Source: Brachynemurus nebulosus (Eukaryota; Arthropoda; Insecta; Neuroptera; Myrmeleontidae). Taken from it: a stretch of 64,000 nt of DNA. Both the position numbers and the translations under genes were made by a program. Numbering within the stretch: position 1 is the first letter of the stretch; every line of letters starts with the position of its first letter. Under the pieces are notes generated by a model that did not search any database, had not been told where the DNA came from, and worked only from the letters and a program-made list of their open reading frames with translations. Shown here piece after piece: positions 14,126-24,517 of this stretch. The stretch is taken from contig JAPWDM010000049.1 of NCBI GenBank assembly GCA_035578155.1, positions 1 to 64,000 of the forward strand. The letters run 5' to 3'.

Positions 14126-15954
14126 ACTACAACCGAAGTAATGGTCGTTTACTGTCAGCTAACAAGCCTGTGTTTTCTTCAAAAGGCGTTGGTAATGACA
14201 TAAACATAGTTCGTAATATTTCCTCTAAAGAATTTTCGGAGAATGAATTGCAGCTATTAAATAAAGGACTCAATTTTTCTCTGAAACCTTTAGTTGCGCC
14301 AATCATCGATATCGTCGCTGACATTGAGACGACTATCAAAAAAGCCCCAGAAAGTGTGAAACATCAGATAAGGAGAAATGTATTACCTATCTTGGAGGCC
14401 AAAGATAAAGTGTCTAATAGTCACGCGTCGTATCACAAATCAGTGAAATCCATAAAAGAAAAAGACGTCACCATCACCAAAGCTGACAAAGGTAACGCGG
14501 TTGTAATTTTAGACAAGGAGGATTATTTCAGCAGAATGGAAAGTTTATTGAATGATGGACCATATGAGCGCGTTCAGAACGATCCACTGCAAAGAAATAT
14601 CAAAGAAGTGAAAGATGCACTACAGAAATGCAGCGCATTAATTGAGAGTAGAGACCGTCTAAAATTGCAATCGTCTAACCCTACCACGTCTAGGCTTTAC
14701 GGTTTGCCAAAAATACACAAGGAAGGAAATGGTATGCGGCCCATCGTTTCTGGAATCAATTCACCGACGTATAAAATCGCCAGGTGGTTGGTTACAGAAT
14801 TCAGTAAATATAAGCAGCCGATGGGCTGTAGTGTCAAGAATTCCGTTGAGTTAATTGACAAACTTAAAAATGTTAAATTATCAAACGGAGATAAGTTGGT
14901 TTCATTTGACGTAACAGCTCTCTTCCCCAGTGTCCCAATAAATAAAACGTTGCGATACTTGGAGGAGTGGTTGGCGGAAAATAAAGTGTCTAAGATGGAA
15001 ATAGAAGAATATCTTTTATTAACCAGATTATGCATGAAACAGACTTATTTTCAGTTCAATGGAAAATTTTATAAACAAGTTCATGGTACCAGCATGGGTA
15101 ACCCACTCAGCCCTTTTATTGCCAACTTATTCATGTCAAAGTTGGAGACTATTGCCAAACAAACGGCGGAATATTTTCCGGAGCACTGGTACAGATACGT
15201 AGACGATATTTTTATAATATTAGATACGGAGAAGACCAGTGTGGAAAATCTTTTGCGGTTCATGAATGAGTTGGAACCCAGTATTAGTTTTACAGTTGAA
15301 TATGAGAGAGATTCTAAGCTGCCTTTTCTAGATATTGAGATCACAAGGAATAATTACGCTTTGTCGTTCGATATTTATCGCAAGCCGACCAATGTTGACA
15401 GATTTATCCCAAGTGACTCTTTTTGCCATTGGAGTCAGAAAATGGCGGCTTTCAATTTCTTGATTAACAGGTTAATCACTTTTCCATTATCTCAATCCAA
15501 TTACGACAAGGAATTGAAATATATCCGACGCGTGGCTGTCATTAATGGATATTCGTCCAGGTTGATCGACCAATTGTTACGGAAGGCAAAATGGCGAAAG
15601 TCGATTAAAGACAGTACAACGCTTGAAGTGAAAGAACCGGTCCTGAGAACGTCTTTAACTTTTTATGGCAAAAAATCAGTGTCGGTTTCTAATGCTATGA
15701 AAAGCTTCAACACGAACTTACAGGTAGCTTATACGGCCAATGATAAATTAAGTTCATTGCTGGATAATACCAAGGACCGAATTCCGGATCTTCAAAAGTC
15801 TGGAATATATAAAATTAACTGTCAGAATTGTGATAATCAGAAGTGCGATACAAAGAACACATTGCACATATCAGATATGGTCGTAGCGAAAAATCAGCAG
15901 TGGCTTCTCATGTGCACGAAACGGGTCATCAGGTTGGTGAGATTGAGTTGTTGA
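14092..15954 (+). pseudogene. Penelope-like reverse transcriptase with broken endonuclease
   Basis: A 620-codon frame. The first dozen codons come from the inverted pseudo-LTR, so the true N-terminus is lost. Motifs in order: ITKADKGNAVVILD, LYGLPKIHKEG and MRPIVSGINSPTYKIA; FDVTALFPSVP near residue 272; HGTSMGNPLSPFIANLFM; the catalytic YVDD at 369-372; LPFLDIEITR and FDIYRKPTNVDRFIPSDS. All are typical of Penelope RTs. The GIY half of the C-terminal GIY-YIG nuclease is at 571 (SGIYKINCQNC). The YIG half has been deleted, and the frame then runs out of phase to a stop at WLLMCTKRVIRLVRLSC. The RT domain itself looks intact; the element as a whole could not encode a full protein. Confidence 0.9.
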
Positions 15955-16211
15955 AATTAGTATCCAATCCGCTTAAACTGGATGCCTACGAAAGTGTGTA
16001 TATCAGCAGGATGGGAAAGAACACTTTAAATAATGACAGTGGTCCTGTTCCATTCTCTGATCTATACAGTCTGTGTGCTGGGAAGGTTCACTCAATGGAA
16101 TCCACACATCCCGTGACTGGTCCAGATACCAGAACCAATCAGAACACGAGAATTTTGACGAGAAATCGTATAAAGCAGGCTTCAATTTCGCAATATCTGA
16201 CATTTGTTTAA
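15843..16211 (+). pseudogene. Penelope GIY-YIG endonuclease C-terminal part
   Basis: This is the continuation of the RT protein in the next frame: RYKEHIAHIRYGRSEKSAVA, SHVHETGH and a glutamate in DAYESVYISRMG. The CxxC upstream (CQNC) with HETGH fits the Cys/His metal-binding motif of Penelope nucleases. It lies past a small deletion and frameshift. It ends with TAA at 16209-16211. Its inverted twin is at 13810-14125 on the minus strand. Confidence 0.8.
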
Positions 16212-16838
16212 AACTCACTGCTATCATCCAAGTGACGTTTATGCGAATGTTGGGTTTTTGAAGTTAAACTGTTTTTTGCGGTTTGAAATCAAGAGGATAT
16301 CTGGTTTGTTCTGGATATGGTATTTTTATTTTATTTTTATTTTTATTATTGTTTTTATTTTTACATTTACATACTTTTATTATTATATTTATTTTCATTC
16401 TTATTGTTGTTTTTTATTTTTATATATTTCTACTTTTATTTCATTTTAATTTCATTTTATTTTTATTGTTGTCTTTCATATATACTTTATTTCTATTTTA
16501 TTGCGGTTTTTTTAATTAATTTTTTCATATTTATATATTTCTACTTTTATTTTATTTTTTTATATTTATTGGTTATTTATTATTATTATTTTTATATTTA
16601 TTTAGGTATTTTTAACGAAGGAAAATATTTTTTCCTAATCCTTTATTTATTTTTTATTATATTTATATTTCTGATTTCGTATATTTATATTTTCTAATTT
16701 TATGATATTTCTGATTTTTATGGTTATTTATTGTTTATGCTACTGAAGAGGACTACAAAAGTAGTCGAAACCGGTCTAGCGAATTTTTTATATTTTTTAT
16801 TTTTTTGTGGGTCCTTAAGGGGAAAATTTTATTATTAT
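15898..16838 (+). repeat. Penelope pseudo-LTR, direct 3' copy
   Basis: Pairs with 13178-14125. It carries the end of the endonuclease frame, a long pyrimidine/TTTTA-rich 3' UTR, the hammerhead-like motif and the terminal GGGGAAAATTTTATTATTAT. Low-complexity reading frames rich in F, Y, I and L across 16204-16697 are artefacts. Confidence 0.9.
16738..16781 (+). ncRNA. Hammerhead-ribozyme-like motif
   Basis: Stem I is TGCTA with TAGCG. The core is CTGAAGA (16743-16749), stem II GACTAC/GTAGTC with an AAAA loop, then GAAA and CCGGTC, giving a very short stem III (the ACCGGT palindrome) and a predicted cut after GTC at 16776. Minimal hammerheads have been described in the repeated ends of Penelope-like elements. 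One extra G (16750) lies between core and stem II, so activity is uncertain. Confidence 0.65.
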
Positions 16839-16883
16839 GCCACATATAAAGTTAAAAATATATTAATAATTGAAAATAAAATA

Positions 16884-17376
16884 TGCATACATGTAAATTT
16901 TTACCTTCATTAATAAATAATTTTTGTCATCTGCTCACTGCAGAAATTTAGCGATTTGTTCTTTAGTGAAAATTTTAGATTTTTTTTGCTTTATAGCCTT
17001 CTGATTTCCTTTTTAAATATGCCATTAATGTAGTAAATTTACCAATATCTATGTTTCCTTTTATTCTGAGTGTAGCCTTTAACATTGAATAGTGGCTCCA
17101 CATAGTTGAAGCTTTTTGGTTTTCCATTTTTTGTGAAAAATAGGCAAGCAATATTTTTTCGTCTACTATTTCAATTTTTTTCTCATTGCACCACTCACTG
17201 AATTTCTTGCAGGCAATTTCGTACAAATTCTTTGATTTTGTTGGTAGTAACGCAGATATTGCAGCTTCTGCAGCTATTTCTACATCCATTGGTGTGTTAT
17301 TTATTAATTCACACATTTTATGAATAAAACTATTACTTTTTAGAGAAACACGTCTTTCTTTGAAGGCAGTCAACAA
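16884..17376 (-). pseudogene. Recombinase N-terminal fragment
   Basis: Starts MLTAFKERRVSLKSNSFIHK and stays open for 133 codons to a stop in an A-rich run at 16975. A one-base shift restores KKSKIFTKEQIAKFLQ, then a TGA and ADDKNYLLMK. Next comes a GTAAAAATTT that could be a splice donor about 30-40 bases before the Penelope target site. No matching AG acceptor was seen before LYVALIMG on the other side. Confidence 0.75.
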
Positions 17377-17630
17377 ATAAACAATTCAACATTTGTAAAT
17401 AACCTGCTTACTAGATTTGAATAATATTTAGTTAATAAATATAAATTTTTTTGTTTATGATACGTTTCTACAGCAACGTTATAATAGTGAATATAAACTA
17501 TAGTTACCCATGAATTATTATAACAAATATGATAAATAAATACATATAACATAGGTTTATATATAATTAAAATAATACTATTATTAATAAAATTTTACTA
17601 TTTTAAATCAGAATTGCAAAAAATATTGTA

Positions 17631-17753
17631 TGCAACACGTATAAAATGAGTGTTTTTTTTTCACTCGTCTCAATTGTTCAACTCGGCCCACGGGCCTCGT
17701 TGGACAAACATACGACTCGTGAAAAAAACACCTTCATTCTGTAACTTGTTGCA
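17631..17753. mobile_element. Short TIR element (MITE), TA duplication
   Basis: The left end TGCAACACGTATAAAATGAG and right end (complement TGCAACAAGTTACAGAATGA) form ~40-bp TIRs that continue into GTGTTTTTTTTCACTCGT on each side. TA flanks both ends. The centre is CTCGGCCCACGGGCC. No coding. Confidence 0.65.
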
Positions 17754-17820
17754 TAAATAACTATTTTCTTTAAAGTGACATTTGGCGCCATTTTTTTATT
17801 ATATTAAGTACTCGTTTTTT

Positions 17821-17955
17821 CGGTTATAGTCAGCATAATCGGTTATAGTCAGCATAATCGGCTTATAAAATCTAGATGTTAGGTGGAACACCCCGTAAAA
17901 ATAATTTTACCATAAAATTATAATTTTATAAAATCTAGATGTTAGGTGGAACAGT
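17821..17955. repeat. Short tandem and direct repeats
   Basis: CGGTTATAGTCAGCATAAT occurs twice in tandem (17821-17860). TTATAAAATCTAGATGTTAG then GTGGAAC occurs twice (17863 and 17926), and is the complement of 8629-8683. Confidence 0.6.
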
Positions 17956-18215
17956 ACCTTAATATTTAAAGAGAGGGGGAAATTGTCTGGAATAAATATT
18001 AATAATAATTCAAATTATGTAATTAGTATTATTTATGTAAATATGGTATACAAATCAAGTTAGTAAGTTTTTTGTTTATTGTAAGATTGGAATTAAAATT
18101 CATCAAGTAGACTATTCTTTATGCACTTGTGCCTAAAGTACTACTTTGTATACCTCCTAACAGTGTATAAAATAAGCTTCTATGATTTAGTTGTACATAA
18201 AAGAAATTTACCAAA

Positions 18216-18730
18216 AATATGTATAATAGTATATAATTCAACGAGCTAGTAATGATAGCTATTACTCCCGAAGATGAAATTGCGACACGAGCCGAGCTTG
18301 CGAGGCGAGTGTCGTAATGCATCTGAGTGAGTAATAGCCATTGCAAGCGAGTAGAGTACGATATTTTGCTACGACTTTTTTCCTTTTTGATTTAAATAAA
18401 ATTGAATATAAATTTTAAATCAAATTTTTAATCTATTTCTAATTTCATTAAATGTTTGTACCTATAAAACGATCAAAACAAAATATACACTACTTTGTTT
18501 ACTTGGACGTTACTACGCAACATATATTAATTTAAAACTTGATACATATATTATACACAAACCAAATGCCGGCCCATTGAATAATGGTTAATACTGTGAT
18601 TTAATTGGTCAAAAAGGTATTGAGTAATGATCATTCCTACACACCTTTGAATAATGCTTAACTTTCTCAACAATTAACAGATTATAATGAGTGTGTTCTT
18701 CAACAGAAGTAGAAAAATATGTTTTTCTAC
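18216..18730. repeat. Dispersed repeat, copy 1 (second copy at 34382)
   Basis: It shares about 500 bp with 34382-35312 in the same orientation: TTCAACGAGCTRGTAATGAT, GAAATTGCGACACGAGC, GGCGAGTGTCGTAATGCAT, TTACTACGCAACATA and GAGTAATGATCATTCCT. An internal hairpin is formed by CGACACGAG and CTCGCCTCG-type complements. No coding. Confidence 0.7.
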
Positions 18731-19114
18731 AATCATAGTCGAAAGAAGGCTTTTACGCTCTGTGAAGCAAGCGAAAAGCAGATGGTTGCCGAACTAAACG
18801 TACTTTGATGCTCGCTTCGTTTGTACTTTCTATGGCAATAAATAAACAGATTCTAAAATTCATATTATGTTTATCTGTGAACAAGTGAAATATATTAATT
18901 TTATTAAATTTCAAAATAACTACCTACAATAATATTAATTAAAAATAATAAATAATTATAAATTACAACAAAAAATAAGTTAATAAATAATTTAATAAAT
19001 ACTATATATACATATATGATGGAAAAATGCAATAGTGACAATTAAAATAAATGTTAACGTCCATTATTATTTTTTCAAGTATTTTTTAAGTAAAACGAAG
19101 ATTGTAGAAAAAAT

Positions 19115-19252
19115 TATGTGTGTAACTCGAGCACAAAATGACATTGCCGCTCTAATGAGATAGACGCTCTCCACCTGGCGGCGTCGCGCGCCAACATTCT
19201 CAATCGAGCGGCAATGTACCATTTTGCGCTCTTAATACACAAATAACTATTA
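19115..19252. mobile_element. Short foldback MITE
   Basis: The left arm TATGTGTGTAACTCGAGCAC then AAAATGACATTGCCGCTC pairs with the right arm GAGCGGCAATGTACCATTTT then GCGCTCTTAATACACAAATA. The loop is GC-rich (GGCGGCGTCGCGCGCC). No coding. Confidence 0.6.
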
Positions 19253-19319
19253 TTTAAAGCACTCTTGTGACATAACTTTTTCCTTATGGGAATCGAATAT
19301 TATCAATTATTACCCGAGA

Positions 19320-19690
19320 AAAAATGATTTAGATTTAGGTAGATCTAAACAGATCTTAGTAGATACAAAAAATGGAATTTTTTAGATTTACGTTGATCTC
19401 TGTAAATCTAAGTAGATCTCAGTAGATCTACGTTGATATACGTTGATCTACGAAAAATTTTTTGACAACTGATCTAAGTAGATCTCTGTTGATCAACTTT
19501 TAACAAGACCTATGTATATAGTGTATAGTCCTGTAGCTCTATACGGATATATAAAGATCTTATTTTATCTACGTAGATCTACACAAATAAAATAAGATCT
19601 AGCTTATGTGATCTCAGTAGATTTACGTAGATAAAATAAGATCAACAGAGATAAGATAGGCTGCCGCCATAACTGATGACGTCATCGCAA
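19320..19690. repeat. Cluster of AGATCT/GTAGAT repeats
   Basis: GTAGATCT, GTTGATCT and AGATCTTA recur at least a dozen times in both orientations. They include GATCTTATTTTATCTACGTA and its partial complement near 19585-19645. It ends at the 12-base palindrome GATGACGTCATC (19675-19686). No gene. Origin unknown. Confidence 0.6.
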
Positions 19691-21244
19691 GATATCTTTA
19701 CATAAAAAGTACTCATTTGACACGTTTGACACTAATTACAAATTAAAAGTATCGTGTCTCTTCTTGGAAATTGAACTGTAGTTTTTATTTAAATTTTTCT
19801 AATTTTTTCTTATAAATAAATTTCCATTATGAAAATTCAGCTGTTTTTTTTTTAATTGACAATTTTTTATAAAAAAAAAAATAGTATGGATTTAACCCGC
19901 CAATATATGAATAAGTTATACGTTGTAATTTGTATCAACTTACCGTACAACCATACATTATGTTGCTTACAGTTGATTATGTTCACAGATTACTTATGTT
20001 GTATAGTTTCTACCAGAGCTGTAGCACATAATAATTTTGAGTAGGGGTTTATAAATTTTATTATTTTGTTGAAAATTTGTATATCTCTTGTAAGATACAC
20101 ATACATACACATACAAGATAAAGTGTAGATGGCAATAAAACTATTTTTAAAAAAATATTCAAAATGTTTTTACGTTTTATGACACAAGTAATAAAATCTG
20201 TAGCCCCCCAGTTCATTATATTGTATATACTGCGACTCTGTTAGCAATAATTTTGTCCGTTGTCTTTATTTTACATGCAACGCAAGCAATTATGTACATA
20301 GAATATACGCGTGCGTACTGGCATACTTTGGACCGCGAAAACCACGGAGCGAAAACAGTACATATGTGTATGTAGTATATACTCCGATGTCAATCAATTT
20401 AGTTTACAAAAAGTAAATTTTACGTTAATTTATAAAAATTTTCAAAACAAATACTGGGAATATATGTTTATTTACTATTGTTTTGATTTGAAATTGTTTG
20501 TTTTTTTATGAAATGAAATGATCTTTAAAACAAAAAATCAACGTTGATATTTAACCAAAAATACATCGTTGAAAAAAAAAATGATTTCAGGTAAAAATGA
20601 TTTATGTTTATGTAATTATTTTTTTTTTTTTATTCAGTATATTTTTATTCAGTTTTTGTTTTTAATGATTAATAAAATGAAATTTAATTTTCTATGTAAA
20701 TATATGTAATTTTGTTTTTGTCAGTTGAACAGATTTTGAATTGCACTTTGATCCAAATTCAAACTCCTTGTATCCAGAACAAAAAGCGGATGGCTTAAAA
20801 TTGTTGTTGCAGTCCTAGTTGGAGTCAAAGTGATAATTGTTAAGATGCAATTTTTGTGGATAAAAATGACTTGTGGATATAAATTGGATATAAAGTGGAT
20901 TTTTGTGGATATAAATTGTAAATAATAATACCATGTTATCACATTATTTACAGAAGCAAGAAACTGGAGGATACAAAGAAAACTGGAGACATCAATATCA
21001 AATTTATGTGTAATTTACAAAGAATTAAAAAAATAAATAAACGCAAATAATAATAATAAACATCGGAGCACAAAAAATAAAATCTACATAGAAAATTAAG
21101 TGTTAATTATTCTCTCTGTAAATTATATATCCGAAATTCCGCTCTTCATTCAAACAAGATATGCAAATTTGACATCTACTCATAACGTTTACTACAATTT
21201 TACGTTGTTAAGATTGTTTTAAGCTATTTTACATGAAGAAGTTC
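19691..21244. other. Non-coding AT-rich stretch
   Basis: No recognisable gene, repeat family or element end. Homopolymer and simple A/T runs only, plus a local repetition of GTGGATATAAATTG-like words near 20870-20920. Confidence 0.4.
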
Positions 21245-21720
21245 CTGAATTGCTCAAACAGTATGATTGTGTCAAAACAGTCACCCTCTAGCTACTCACC
21301 CCCAAACTTAATATTATGAAATTGAGCAAAAACAGGTCAATTAGATTTTTCACGTAGATTTGAAATCTGTAAACAAAATTTTAATACATTGTATTTTTAA
21401 CCCTCTTTTCGTAAAATTGACCCCTAAATTTTAACCCCCAACCACCCCTGTTGACGTAATTTAAACAAATTGCATATCAATAGATAGCTCTTTAAAAAAG
21501 AACAATATCGCCAATTTAAATTTTTGCTCTATCTCTTACTGTTTTCGCGATATTTAACAAATTAAATTTTTACCCCAATTTTTGAAGGGTGATTTCACCC
21601 CTTCAAACCGCTTTACAGCCGCTAAAAAAAAATACGTGTCTCTTATTTTTCGATGTTCTACAACATATCACAGAATAAACAAAATCGGAGGGGTACACCC
21701 CCGTGATGCTCCTTGTCAGT
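21245..21720. repeat. Old dispersed repeat, partly like family C
   Basis: GTGTCAAAACAGTCACCCTC and following bases are a diverged version of the family C start (TGTCGACACAATCACCCCC). The rest shares landmarks with 780-1165, including GGGTGATTTCACCCCTTCAA. Confidence 0.4.
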
Positions 21721-21943
21721 AAAAGAAGAGGTATAAATAGTAATATTTCATTGTTCAAACTGAGGACAAAATCTAGAAAACTGAGTTAGAATATAAATGC
21801 TGAAGTAGTCGGACCCATACAATTATATTACAGTTTTTCAGGAATTGACCTAGCACCGGAATTGAAGTCTGAAAATTTAAACTAAATAGTGAACTAAAAG
21901 GAATGAGGAAAGATTTTACTATTACTTTTATATCTAATATTAA

Positions 21944-23447
21944 AAAAAAAACGCCGTGAGCAGCGGAGCCCCATCACGGAAGTCGAATTTTTCCTTTCAT
22001 CTTCGGTACTGAGTGTCTACAAGCGAAATGTAATTGAAAGTCCACAAGCGATTTGTCATTTTGGTGGTTTCAAAACTGATGATGAGTGTCCGGTTGATCG
22101 GGGCTTTAAAAAAAGGTTTTAAGTTTTTAAGGGCTGAATCTCAGTAAATTTCAATTTTGTGCCGATAGCAGTTAACAGGGAAAAAGCCAACACAATTCGT
22201 ACGAGGGCATTCCTACCCATGCTTATCCGCCAATTGCCTTTGTGTTTTATTTTTAAATGTTAAAAAAGGAACTTAAATAGTAAACTGGAAGGCTTTTATG
22301 AAGATATTTTTTCTTTCCAAAAAAATCCAAAATTTCTATTTTATAAATAATAAAAATCCAAAATTCCTAACTTATAAATAAACACTGACTTTAATAACAT
22401 TTTTCAATTATTTAATATGTATGTATTTCATTTGTTAAAAAATTGTATTCACTTTTTTTTAAATTTTTTAAAATTACTATTCGCCTACTTGTATTAGGAA
22501 TAAAAATAATGCATTTAAAACACATTTAACAATAGCATTCAATTCCGAAGTAAAAATGGGAGAAGTGGGCGGAAAAGTAATGTGGACTCCCTAAAAGGTA
22601 CTAGCTGGATACTAACTGAATACACGTACAAAATTTCAGCCCTCTTGGTTTCCTTAGAGAGTCTCTAGACGTGTTAGAAAATAAGCAAAAAAATTAAGGA
22701 AATATTGGCGTAAAAATCGTGGGGGTAAGGGTTAAAAGTTGAAACCTCCAAAAAACAGTGTCTGGCTATTAGCTTAACCTGTACACAAAATTTCAGCCCT
22801 CTAGGTTTATTTGGGGAGATTTTGACCCGAACGAAACAATTAAAAAACAAGAAAAATCATGTTCTTTTGAGTATAAAAATGGTGGGGGTAGGGGTTAAAA
22901 GTCGAGACCCCCAAAAGGCACCCCCTTGATACAAACTCAATCCGAATACAAAATTTCAGCCCTCTAGGTTTATTTGGGTGACCTGTGCGAGTGGTACAAA
23001 CTTCGAAAACGTCGAAAAAGCATGAAATTGTAGCTTAAAAATGAGGGGGGTGGGGGTAAAATATTAAAACCTCCAAAAAGCACAACCTAGGTACGAACTT
23101 TATCAACACACCAAATTTCAACCCTCTACGTTAATTCTGGGGGGCTGGGGGTGCGTTAGATCCAGCGAAAATCGTTTTTCCCCACTCTACTTCCACCAAA
23201 TCATCCTAGGAAGCTGAATTTTGGATATGTTGTAGATAATTGACCGAAACATTATTTGCAATCGGTTTGGAAAAGTTTTATTGCTTTTCCGCCCCCCACC
23301 ACCCGCTTAAAAGTTGGGTCGGATCAAAAATTTTCCCAAAATTTGACCCCACTTTGATAGTATGAGGTGCCTCGAAAATGAGCCCCATTTACCAAATTTC
23401 ATCTCTTAACTTCCATAGGGGGGTCCTACACAAATTAAAAGGTGGCG

Positions 23448-23514
<67 letters not shown>

Positions 23515-23619
23515 CAGACATTTTTTTTCTACATATTCGTGTTCTACGGGTCCGAAAACGGATAGCGCCCCTACTCTCGCCGTTCTTGTCGTATAGACTG
23601 TATAAGTCTAATTTTTTCA
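21944..23619 (+). repeat. Family B 1.7-kb non-coding repeat, right copy
   Basis: Inverted relative to 9147-10863. It opens with CGCCGTGAGCAGCGG and ends near GTATAGACTGTATAAGTCTA. It carries a (TA)n tract at 23451-23514 in the same internal position. The ~165-bp units are present in the same order. Confidence 0.75.
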
Positions 23620-24462
23620 AGGAAAAATTCGACTAAAGTGTTGGTTAGGAAAGTTGATCAAATTAATCAACTTAATTAACGAAAAAATTTAGTTGATATA
23701 CAAACAAACACTGATATAATAAATATACTTTTATTATCGTATCCTTCGCCACTTTCATGTTTCCCATCGTCACATTCTACGAAGGATACATCCGTGACGA
23801 AGGAGACAATTTTCCAACAAAATCGTTATTAATCGTGAATAACGATCATTTAGTTCGAAAGCTTGAGTTTATCGTAAAACTTACATTATTACAAATAATA
23901 TTTACGTAAAAACGCTTTAAAATTCGTTAAATACATACCAGAAAAAGCCGTGACGAAGGATACACTCAATAAACACACGCAGCCGGTTTTCTTGCTTGAT
24001 CTAAAAAAATAACAAGCTCTCTATGTCAATCAGTTGATTTGACTTTCGATGTATGTTCTATGGTCTTTGGCGTTCCATTTTACGAAAAAACATGACCCTT
24101 TGACCTATTTTTTTAAACTTATAGCAATATTTGGCAGTTGTGACGAAGGATACTCAAATTTTCGCGACAATTTTTCGTCTCGCCAAAAAAACATTCTGCA
24201 GATAAATAAAATTTAACTTTTTAATTACCATGCCTAACAATTTAACTCTCTTTTTTATCTATAAAATTGTGTGGTTTCAGTAAACTTATTTTTAAAAAAC
24301 GTCACTTATGTTGCTAATTGATGCATCAGATCAGTTTTATCGAAAAATTAATATATAATCTCATTTAAAAATCTATAGGTTTGTATCATAGCTCGAAAAC
24401 CATAAGAGCCATAAAGCTCCTGACTATAGAAAGCGGTTGCTCAACTCTCAAAAAACTCACAC

Positions 24463-24464
<2 letters not shown>
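23620..24464. other. Non-coding stretch with repeated GTGACGAAGGATAC
   Basis: The 14-mer occurs complete at 23950 and 24140. It occurs in near-complete forms at 23739 (complement), 23778 and 23794. No gene and no clear element ends. It resembles the iterated-motif elements elsewhere in the window. Confidence 0.5.

Positions 24465-24517
<53 letters not shown>

Larger units (their letters stand above)
13139..16838 (+). mobile_element. Penelope-like element with inverted pseudo-LTRs
   Basis: A 3.7-kb element. It has a 39-bp 5' end (CAAATCACTATATTGAGCCG...), an inverted copy of its own 3' region (13178-14125), a reverse transcriptase frame, and the 3' region again in direct orientation (15898-16838). 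The target duplication is GCCACATATAAAGT (13125-13138 and 16839-16852), extendable by two bases. Penelope-like elements are known for repeated ends in direct or inverted orientation, and this is the inverted form. The two end copies differ only at scattered bases, so the insertion is not very old. The same 5' 39 bp occurs at 39338. Confidence 0.9.
10997..17376 (-). pseudogene. Crypton-type tyrosine recombinase, split by two transposons
   Basis: On the minus strand, three pieces make up one tyrosine recombinase of the Crypton kind common in insect genomes. The N-terminal SAM-like region (17376-16884) includes FSEWCNEKKIEIVDEKILL and YLKRKSEGYKAKK. The catalytic region (13138-12598) includes GGACRRDEL with the first arginine, GHCFRRSSASLL with H-x-x-R, and HGQW with the histidine/tryptophan position. 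The C-terminal tail (11112-10997) ends INIYNK. The catalytic tyrosine is missing: after SSTVA a small deletion shifts frame to ENSIENKKEIS. An A-run frameshift also lies near 16980. The middle gap is the Penelope element (13139-16838); the second gap is the hAT (11113-12597). Whether it was a transposon or a domesticated gene cannot be told. Confidence 0.8.
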
